Source: an uncultured Mollicutes bacterium
GTDB lineage: Bacteria; Bacillota_I; Bacilli_A; RFN20; CAG-449
Assembly: GCA_900551385.1 (NCBI GenBank)
Contig: URVS01000042.1
Location: 1-10,223 of the forward strand
Direction of reading: 5' to 3'
DNA length: 10,223 bases
The notes under the pieces were generated by a model. It was not told the DNA's origin. It saw only the letters and a program-made list of their open reading frames with translations, and made no database searches. The position numbers were made by a program, and so were the translations under genes. This document shows positions 1 to 4,682 of this stretch, in pieces. Numbering within the stretch: position 1 is the stretch's first letter; each line of letters begins with the position of its first letter.

Positions 1-18
1 ATGGTGTTTCTTTTTTCT

Positions 19-38
19 TAAAACCCCATAAAACCCCA
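19..38. repeat. Two tandem copies of a 10-bp unit (TAAAACCCCA)
   Basis: The unit TAAAACCCCA occurs twice in perfect tandem. It lies just before the 3' end of the minus-strand membrane-protein gene. The run of Cs stands out in this AT-rich DNA. No hairpin partner is visible inside the window and no function is assigned. Confidence 0.6.
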
Positions 39-71
39 CTTTATTTAAGAGAGCCAAATTAATTTAATAAA

Positions 72-659
72 TTATTTTGCACTTTTCTTTAAAGAAAATA
101 ATGAAACAAGAATTAATAAAACAATAACTCCGACAACACTGACAGTTGTATACCAATATTCTAAACATTCATTAATAACACCACCAACAGCGATTAAAAT
201 GCTTGAGAATGTTAATACTGAACCAATAGTTTGATTTTTCTTGCTGATAACAGGTGCAACAAATAAAACTACTAATGCAACTGCAAAATAAATAAAATAA
301 ATAATTGGGAAATTAATTTTTACATTGATTGCGTAATGATCATATTCAAGAATTGCAGCAAACCATGTGTATAAGACGCTTAAAATTGTAATAATTCCCA
401 TGATAACATTAATTGTTTTATCTAAGCCTGTATCTTGTTTACCATCTTTATGGACAACAACATCTCTAGTGACATAAATAATTGATAATGCAACAACTGG
501 TAAAACAATCTTTAATGGTTCCCAACAATTTTGAGACATACCAGTAACAATTAAATCCGTTCCAAAGAAAGGATATTGAAAATTAACTACACCAATAAAT
601 ATTGCCGCAGCAATAGTTGATAAAATGTTTGCAATTAAATAATAAATCGATTTTCTCAT
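72..659 (-). CDS. Predicted six-helix integral membrane protein of unknown function (195 aa)
   Basis: I do not recognise the family. The 195-residue protein shows about six hydrophobic segments, near residues 7-26, 49-64, 82-104, 115-137, 144-163 and 169-190. A short charged loop (VVVHKDGKQDTGLDK, about 67-81) and a lysine-rich C-terminus (LKKSAK) suggest cytoplasmic faces. There is no cleavable signal peptide, catalytic motif or transporter signature that I can name. The loop between helices 1 and 2 contains a lone Cys-Trp pair (NCWEP, 44-48). The ATG start is supported by an AAGGAG Shine-Dalgarno about 6 bases upstream. It is transcribed away from hsp20, with about 190 bp between the coding starts, so shared control is possible but not shown. 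Tryptophan 46 is encoded by TGG, supporting the standard code. Confidence 0.75.
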   Translation of the reverse strand: MRKSIYYLIANILSTIAAAIFIGVVNFQYPFFGTDLIVTGMSQNCWEPLKIVLPVVALSIIYVTRDVVVHKDGKQDTGLDKTINVIMGIITILSVLYTWFAAILEYDHYAINVKINFPIIYFIYFAVALVVLFVAPVISKKNQTIGSVLTFSSILIAVGGVINECLEYWYTTVSVVGVIVLLILVSLFSLKKSAK

Positions 660-678
660 AAAAGCTCCTTTTGCTATT

Positions 679-698
679 TTAATTAAATATTTAATTAA
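679..698. repeat. 20-bp perfect AT-only palindrome upstream of the membrane-protein gene
   Basis: Positions 679-698 read the same on both strands (half-site TTAATTAAAT). The palindrome sits about 20 bp before the membrane-protein start codon, inside its probable 5' untranslated region. In DNA this AT-rich a palindrome of this size is close to chance expectation, so an operator role is only a possibility. Confidence 0.35.
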
Positions 699-720
699 GT
701 TTTTTGCAAATACTAAATAG

Positions 721-749
721 ATATTACTTTAATTTTGATAAAATTACAA
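721..749 (-). promoter_or_regulatory. Possible sigma-A promoter for the membrane-protein gene
   Basis: Read on the minus strand, TTGTAA (744-749) and TAATAT (721-726) match the -35 and -10 consensus at four of six bases each, with 17 bp between them. Transcription would start roughly 50-55 bp before the ATG. In AT-rich DNA such matches are frequent, so this is tentative. Confidence 0.35.
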
Positions 750-798
750 GGCTATAAGAAAAGTTTTATTAATTATAATTATAAAAAAAGTAAAAAAA

Positions 799-825
799 TT
801 AGCACTTACCTATTGACAGTGCTAA
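799..825 (+). promoter_or_regulatory. CIRCE operator 1 (HrcA binding site), overlapping the hsp20 -35 box
   Basis: The two arms are TTAGCACTT (799-807) and CAGTGCTAA (817-825), with the canonical 9-bp spacer. Each arm matches the consensus TTAGCACTC-N9-GAGTGCTAA at 8 of 9 positions. The right side overlaps the -35 box TTGACA (813-818), so bound HrcA repressor would block RNA polymerase. Confidence 0.9.
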
Positions 826-840
826 AAAATGTGCTATATT
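813..840 (+). promoter_or_regulatory. hsp20 promoter: consensus -35 and extended -10
   Basis: TTGACA (813-818) is a perfect -35 box. TATATT (835-840) is the -10 box, 16 bp downstream, preceded by the TG of an extended -10 at 832-833. A perfect TATAAT at 840-845 lies 21 bp from the -35, too far to pair with it. Transcription is expected to begin around 846-848, at the first base of the second CIRCE. Confidence 0.8.
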
Positions 841-844
841 ATAA

Positions 845-871
845 TTAGCACTTGAGGAATGAGAGTGCTAA
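845..871 (+). promoter_or_regulatory. CIRCE operator 2 (HrcA binding site) at the hsp20 transcription start
   Basis: TTAGCACTT (845-853), a 9-bp spacer and GAGTGCTAA (863-871) match the CIRCE consensus at 17 of 18 arm positions. It lies at the predicted start of the transcript, so it can act as a DNA operator and would also fold as a hairpin at the 5' end of the mRNA. The centres of the two operators are 46 bp apart. Confidence 0.93.
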
Positions 872-884
872 AGAGATATATTAC

Positions 885-891
885 AAGGAGG
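885..891 (+). promoter_or_regulatory. Shine-Dalgarno AAGGAGG that fixes the hsp20 start
   Basis: A strong AAGGAGG lies 8 bases before ATG 900. An in-frame TTG at 852 would give a longer protein, but it sits inside the CIRCE operator and has no ribosome binding site. Confidence 0.9.
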
Positions 892-899
892 AATTAATT

Positions 900-1325
900 A
901 TGAGTAATATGATTAAACGTAATAATTCTTATGGATTATTTGATCCTTTCTTTGATGAATTCTTTGCAAATGAAAGAAATTCTAACCACAGTGAGGTTAT
1001 GAAAACTGATATTAAAGATGAAGGAGACCATTACTTACTAAAAGTAGATGTTCCTGAAATCAAAAAAGAAGATATCAAATTGTCTCTTGATGAAGGTTAT
1101 TTAACTATTTCTGCTTCTATGAACAATGAAAGCGAAGAAAAAGGTAAAAATAACTACATTAGACGTGAACGTCATTATGGTAGCTTTTCAAGAAGTTTCT
1201 ATGTCGGTGATGGAGTTAAAGAAGAAGACGTCAAGGCTAAACTCCAAGATGGTGTTTTATCTTTAACTGTTAAAAAAGATGTAGAAGCTACTAAAGAAGA
1301 AAAGAAATACATTGCTATAGAATAA
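900..1325 (+). CDS. hsp20: Small heat-shock protein, Hsp20/alpha-crystallin family (141 aa)
   Basis: This is an ATP-independent cytoplasmic chaperone that binds unfolding proteins and holds them for refolding by DnaK/ClpB. The N-terminal arm (1-33) is rich in Phe and Asn (LFDPFFDEFFAN), as expected for substrate binding. The alpha-crystallin domain covers about 34-127. It includes VDVPEIKKEDIK (49-60), the arginine-rich IRRERHYGSFSRSF (87-100) and the signature AKLQDGVLSL (113-122). The C-terminal tail carries the I-x-I oligomerisation motif (IAI, 138-140). The length is normal for the family and the gene is complete. It is a single-gene unit between a doubly CIRCE-controlled promoter and an intrinsic terminator, so heat-shock induction by release of HrcA is a firm inference. 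Start choice rests on the AAGGAGG; the upstream in-frame TTG is rejected. Confidence 0.96.
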   Translation: MSNMIKRNNSYGLFDPFFDEFFANERNSNHSEVMKTDIKDEGDHYLLKVDVPEIKKEDIKLSLDEGYLTISASMNNESEEKGKNNYIRRERHYGSFSRSFYVGDGVKEEDVKAKLQDGVLSLTVKKDVEATKEEKKYIAIE

Positions 1326-1337
1326 TATATTTCTTCT

Positions 1338-1365
1338 AGCCCCGCGTAAAAACGGGACTTTTTTT
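1338..1365 (+). terminator. Intrinsic terminator of hsp20
   Basis: A G+C-rich hairpin with arms AGCCCCG (1338-1344) and CGGGACT (1353-1359), one internal mismatch and an A-rich loop is followed by a run of seven T (1359-1365). It starts 12 bp after the hsp20 stop. The T-run touches the stop codon of the convergent beta-propeller gene; on the other strand the hairpin lacks a T-tract. Confidence 0.9.
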
Positions 1366-2869
1366 ATGCTTTTTTTATTAAAGTAAAATCTTTTAATGAA
1401 TAAATGTATATATTTTCATTTGTGATTATATATGCATTTTTTGTTATTACACATCTTAAAATATATTCATTATTAAAATTTATTTTTTCTTTTATACTTA
1501 AATCGTTTAAATCTATTTTATAAAATATATTATTATTTTCTTCATTAGAAAAAGTAAATAATTCATTATCTAAAATTACTAAATCATTTTTATTATATGT
1601 TGCTTCAAAAAAGATATTTGTACCAGTAAATGTTAATTCTTTTTCAATTTCTAAATTATTTTTTTTGATAAGAGAAATTATTATTTTGTTATTATCTTCA
1701 TTACTACTTAATAAGATTATTTTATCATCAAAATCAAATATATTATTTCCAATATATGGAAGATATTTTTCTTTAATATTAATAGAATAAGGATTAGAAA
1801 AATCTACAATAAATAATGGATCAATATATAAATAAGAAGTTAAAAAACAATAATTATTTTCAAAATAAATAGCCATAATATTTTCATTAGGCGCGATAGA
1901 TTTATAATCTTTTATTTTATAATCAATTAAAGAAATATTACAAATATAATTTGAGCCTTGATAATTAGATAAAATAATTCTTAAATAATTATCATAACAA
2001 TATAAACAATATTTATTAACTAAATAACCATCTAAAGTTATTTGATTAATATAAGAAAAATTATTTAATGAAAAAACGTGAATAGTAGTTTTATTTTGAT
2101 CTAAATATAATGAATTACTAACAAATAATTTATTATCAATAATTCTAATAAAACTAGACATGCCAAGATATCCAGTGGCATTAATTGAATTATCAATACA
2201 CGCGATTAACAAAAGTGAATATATATTATCTCCAGTTTCGTTTAAATATAAATTATTTTCATTTAGTTGTTCTTCTTGAGAAAATGAATCATAATATTTT
2301 GGATATTTAAAAGACTTATTATCTTCATCAAAAATATTATTATTAGTTAAAATTAAATATAATTTATTATTAACAATGACACTCTCTAAAAATATTGATT
2401 GATAAAATATAATAGTTCTCGAGATATTAAAATTGATTTTATTAATGAAATATAAAGTAAAATCTTCTTCTTCGTAATATATTTGTCTTCCAGGTATAAT
2501 ATTATATTTTTGAGTTTTTGAACCCATTAAAATAATATCATTATCATTTATTAATAATTGATAACAATAAAAATCATTAAAAGATAAAGATTTTATTAAA
2601 TAATTATTATTCATATCAAAAATGTTTAAAACGTTATTATTTAAAAAATAGATATAGTTATTATCATATTTTAAAAAATCAGCTTCTTGATAATTATTAT
2701 TTTGTTTTGATAAATCAAAATTTGTAACTGGTTTAGGATAATTATTTTGTTTTTTATTAAGAAATTCATTGGCTTCAAATAAATCAATTTGTTTTAAATA
2801 AGATTTATTATCAATTCTAATAAAACATAATAAAAAAATAAAAATAGATAAAATAATTAATTTCTTCAT
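1364..2869 (-). CDS. Membrane-anchored or secreted beta-propeller domain protein, Asn-rich (501 aa)
   Basis: An N-terminal hydrophobic segment (LIILSIFIFLLCFI, 4-17) after MKK looks like a signal peptide or anchor. The Cys at 15 lacks a proper lipobox. The rest resembles secreted C-terminal beta-propeller proteins (the Pfam Beta_propel family, by my recall of its conserved blocks). The matching blocks are EADFLKYDNNYIYFL (62-76), YLGMSSFIRIIDNKLFVS (234-251), IHVFSLNN...GYLVNKY (263-287), APNENIMAIYF...YIDPLFIVDFSNP (326-360) and EYILRCVITKNAYIITNENI (468-487). Function in this family is unknown; display outside the membrane is inferred. Asparagine makes up about 15% of residues and tryptophan is absent, unlike typical members; it is also shorter than the roughly 600-700 residues I recall as usual. 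No Shine-Dalgarno precedes the ATG. It is divergent from cysK (66 bp between starts) and convergent with hsp20. Confidence 0.8.
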   Translation of the reverse strand: MKKLIILSIFIFLLCFIRIDNKSYLKQIDLFEANEFLNKKQNNYPKPVTNFDLSKQNNNYQEADFLKYDNNYIYFLNNNVLNIFDMNNNYLIKSLSFNDFYCYQLLINDNDIILMGSKTQKYNIIPGRQIYYEEEDFTLYFINKINFNISRTIIFYQSIFLESVIVNNKLYLILTNNNIFDEDNKSFKYPKYYDSFSQEEQLNENNLYLNETGDNIYSLLLIACIDNSINATGYLGMSSFIRIIDNKLFVSNSLYLDQNKTTIHVFSLNNFSYINQITLDGYLVNKYCLYCYDNYLRIILSNYQGSNYICNISLIDYKIKDYKSIAPNENIMAIYFENNYCFLTSYLYIDPLFIVDFSNPYSINIKEKYLPYIGNNIFDFDDKIILLSSNEDNNKIIISLIKKNNLEIEKELTFTGTNIFFEATYNKNDLVILDNELFTFSNEENNNIFYKIDLNDLSIKEKINFNNEYILRCVITKNAYIITNENIYIYSLKDFTLIKKA

Positions 2870-2878
2870 AATAATATT

Positions 2879-2907
2879 TTGATAATAAATAACAAAATTT
2901 ATACAAC
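2879..2907 (+). promoter_or_regulatory. Possible promoter of the cysK-cysE operon
   Basis: TTGATA (2879-2884, five of six to consensus) and TACAAC (2902-2907, four of six) are 17 bp apart and would give a leader of about 22 bases. A possible minus-strand -10 (TATAAA, 2898-2903) for the divergent beta-propeller gene overlaps it. A perfect TATAAT at 2917-2922 is too close to the Shine-Dalgarno to be used. There is no room for a T-box or S-box leader. Confidence 0.4.
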
Positions 2908-2923
2908 ATGCATATTTATAATT

Positions 2924-2930
2924 AAGGGTG
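2924..2930 (+). promoter_or_regulatory. Shine-Dalgarno AAGGGTG that fixes the cysK start
   Basis: AAGGGTG lies 5 bases before ATG 2936. An in-frame TTG at 2879 would add 19 residues that align with nothing in the family, and it coincides with the likely -35 box. Confidence 0.75.
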
Positions 2931-2935
2931 AATTT

Positions 2936-3838
2936 ATGGATAATTCTTTATTAAATTATATCGGTAATACTCCTTTAGTGGAATTAAAAAATATTGAAGA
3001 AAAATATAAATTGAAATCTAAATTGTTTGCTAAACTTGAAATGTTTAATTTAAGTGGATCTATTAAAATTAGAATTGCTAAAGAAATTATTTTAGATGGA
3101 ATTAATAAAGGATTAATAAATAACAAAACTACTATTATTGAGGCTACATCTGGTAATACAGGTATTGCATTAGCATGTATATGCGCTCAAATGAGATTAA
3201 AATTAATTATTGTAATGCCAGAAAATATGTCTATTGAAAGACAAAAATTAATAAAGATATATGGTGGAAAAATAATATTAACTCAAAAGAATAAAGGAAT
3301 GAAAGGTTCATTAAAAAAAGTTGAAGAATTAAAAAATAAATATAAAAATGTTTTTATTCCTTCTCAATTTGATAATTTAATTAACCAAAAAACTCATTAT
3401 TTATATTTAGGTAAAGAAATATATAATCAATTAAATGGTAATATTGATATATTTATTGCAGGCATTGGTACTGGAGGCACTATTACTGGGGCTAGTAAAT
3501 ATTTAAAGGAAAGAAAAAATATTGTTAGTATTCGTGTTGAACCTTTATCATCACCATTAATCAATAAAGGTTATAGTGGAAAACATAAAATACAAGGAAT
3601 AGGTGCAAATTTTATTCCTAAAAATTTAGATTTAAAATATGTTGATAAAGTAGAAATGATATCAAATAATGATGCTTTTAAATATATGAAATTATTAGCA
3701 AAAACTGAAGGTATATTTGTAGGTATTTCTTCAGGGGCAGTTTTAAATATAGGAATTAAAGAAGCATTAAAAAATGAAAACAAAAATATTGTTTTAATAT
3801 TTCCTGATTTAGGAGAAAGATATTTATCTATATTATGA
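2936..3838 (+). CDS. cysK: Cysteine synthase A (O-acetylserine sulfhydrylase), PLP-dependent (300 aa)
   Basis: CysK makes cysteine from O-acetylserine and sulfide in the cytoplasm, using pyridoxal phosphate. Family marks in order are: YIGNTPLVEL (8-17); the PLP-lysine segment EMFNLSGSIKIRIA (35-48, Lys44); the substrate loop EATSGNTGIA (69-78); MPENMSIERQKLIKIYGG (94-111); PSQFDN (142-147); the PLP-phosphate loop GTGGTITG (178-185); a GISSGA motif near the C-terminus; and the terminal FPDLGERYLSI. Length is normal and the gene is complete. Oddities: the usual N-P-x-x-S-x-K-D-R around the lysine is changed at two places, Pro to Leu (39) and Asp to Ile (45). The TGA stop overlaps the cysE start (ATGA), so the two are co-translated. 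No cystathionine beta-synthase regulatory domain is present; O-acetylserine use is inferred from pairing with cysE. Confidence 0.93.
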   Translation: MDNSLLNYIGNTPLVELKNIEEKYKLKSKLFAKLEMFNLSGSIKIRIAKEIILDGINKGLINNKTTIIEATSGNTGIALACICAQMRLKLIIVMPENMSIERQKLIKIYGGKIILTQKNKGMKGSLKKVEELKNKYKNVFIPSQFDNLINQKTHYLYLGKEIYNQLNGNIDIFIAGIGTGGTITGASKYLKERKNIVSIRVEPLSSPLINKGYSGKHKIQGIGANFIPKNLDLKYVDKVEMISNNDAFKYMKLLAKTEGIFVGISSGAVLNIGIKEALKNENKNIVLIFPDLGERYLSIL

Positions 3839-4536
3839 ATATAACTTCTTTTAATGGTGAAATAAATAAATTAGTGAATGAAATATATGATGTTTTATAT
3901 TTTAATCATAACAAAATTAAATTGAAAAAATTATTATATCAAATATTACTTTATATTAATAAAATATCTAAAAATAAAATTGATGTTGATAAAACAACTT
4001 TATTGTTTATAAATGAGTTGCCTAAAATAAAAACAATTTTAAATACAGATTTAAAAGCTACTTATATAGGTGATCCTGCATGCAAAGATTATCAAGAAAT
4101 TATTTTATCTTATCCAGGATTTTATGCAACATTTATTTATCGAGTGGCCCATTTCTTTTTTAAAAATAATATTGATTATTTACCAAGAATATTATCTGAA
4201 TATGCTCATAATAAAACAGGAATTGATATTAATCCATGTAGCAAAATAGGTTCATATTTTTTTATTGATCATGGAACGGGAGTAGTAATTGGTGAAACAG
4301 CGATTATTGGTCATCATGTAAAAATATATCAAGGAGTAACTTTAGGTGCAATTTCATTAAAAGAAGGACAAAAATTAAAAGGAATAAAAAGGCACCCTAC
4401 AATAAAAAATCATGTAACTATTTATTCAAATAGTTCTATTTTAGGTGGAAAAACAATTATTGGTAATAATGTTATTATAGGTTCTAATTTAATTATTAAT
4501 CAGAGTATTAAAGATAATGAAATAATAAAAAAATAA
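3835..4536 (+). CDS. cysE: Serine O-acetyltransferase, EpsC-like (233 aa)
   Basis: CysE transfers acetyl from acetyl-CoA to serine, giving the O-acetylserine used by CysK. An alpha-helical N-terminal part (about 1-110) holds GDPA (79-82, Asp80) and SYPGFYATFIYRVAHFF (92-108). A left-handed beta-helix of hexapeptide repeats follows from about 129, with the catalytic IDHGTGVVIGET (144-155, Asp145-His146), YQGVTLGA (165-172) and KRHPTI (185-190, His187). These match the longer serine acetyltransferases often called EpsC rather than E. coli CysE. It is short at both ends compared with the roughly 300-residue EpsC type I recall. It stops at NEIIKK, without the terminal isoleucine tail that docks into CysK in well-studied complexes. 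The ATGA overlap with cysK implies translational coupling; the nearest Shine-Dalgarno (AGGAGA, 3811-3816) is 18 bases upstream. No convincing terminator follows. Confidence 0.93.
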   Translation: MNITSFNGEINKLVNEIYDVLYFNHNKIKLKKLLYQILLYINKISKNKIDVDKTTLLFINELPKIKTILNTDLKATYIGDPACKDYQEIILSYPGFYATFIYRVAHFFFKNNIDYLPRILSEYAHNKTGIDINPCSKIGSYFFIDHGTGVVIGETAIIGHHVKIYQGVTLGAISLKEGQKLKGIKRHPTIKNHVTIYSNSSILGGKTIIGNNVIIGSNLIINQSIKDNEIIKK

Positions 4537-4595
4537 TTTATAATTTTTTTATTTAATTAGCAATAATAGTAATGCTTTATTAGCTTGAAAAGTAG

Positions 4596-4644
4596 CAGTT
4601 AACGATACTTTTTTGAAAAAAAATCAAATTAGTATCGTTAACTG
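4596..4644. repeat. Long inverted repeat/hairpin before the ATPase gene
   Basis: CAGTTAACGATACT (4596-4609) is the exact reverse complement of 4631-4644. Inside this 14-bp stem come two T-T mismatches, then a 5-bp stem TTTGA/TCAAA (4612-4616/4624-4628) and a loop of seven A. In all 19 of 21 positions pair. There is no T-run after it on the plus strand, so it is not a classical terminator of cysE. The right arm covers the -35 region of the probable ATPase promoter, which suggests an operator or a structured element. Confidence 0.85.
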
Positions 4645-4663
4645 GGGTGTTTGGTGGTATATT
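4635..4663 (+). promoter_or_regulatory. Probable extended -10 promoter for the ATPase gene
   Basis: TATATT (4658-4663) preceded by TGG (4655-4657) forms an extended -10. The -35 region (around 4635-4643) is weak and lies in the right arm of the inverted repeat. Transcription would begin near 4670, giving a leader of only about 13 bases. Confidence 0.5.
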
Positions 4664-4671
4664 ATAGGTAT

Positions 4672-4675
4672 GGAG
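4672..4675 (+). promoter_or_regulatory. Shine-Dalgarno GGAG favouring the second ATG of the ATPase gene
   Basis: GGAG is 7 bases before ATG 4683 but only one base before the in-frame ATG 4677. Normal spacing therefore favours 4683, two codons later. Confidence 0.65.
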
Positions 4676-4682
4676 AATGAAT

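Noticed and set aside
679..698. 20-bp palindrome as a transcription-factor operator
   Set aside because: It consists only of A and T; in DNA of this composition a match of this size is near chance. Kept as a low-confidence repeat only.
852..899. In-frame TTG start extending Hsp20 by 16 residues
   Set aside because: The TTG lies inside the second CIRCE operator, has no ribosome binding site, and a strong AAGGAGG precedes ATG 900.
2879..2935. In-frame TTG start extending CysK by 19 residues
   Set aside because: The extension matches nothing in the family, overlaps the probable promoter, and ATG 2936 has its own AAGGGTG.
3571..3783. Antisense open frame inside cysK (70 codons)
   Set aside because: It is the shadow of a strongly conserved gene, with no ribosome site and no recognisable product.
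3836..3838. TGA at the end of cysK read as tryptophan, as in mycoplasmas
   Set aside because: Tryptophans checked in the membrane protein, HolB and Tmk are TGG. Reading through would add only two residues before a TAA, and CysK already ends at its normal C-terminal motif.
4556..4586. Hairpin AGCAATAA / TTATTAGCT as the cysE terminator
   Set aside because: It needs a bulged base, is AT-rich and is not followed by a T-run.
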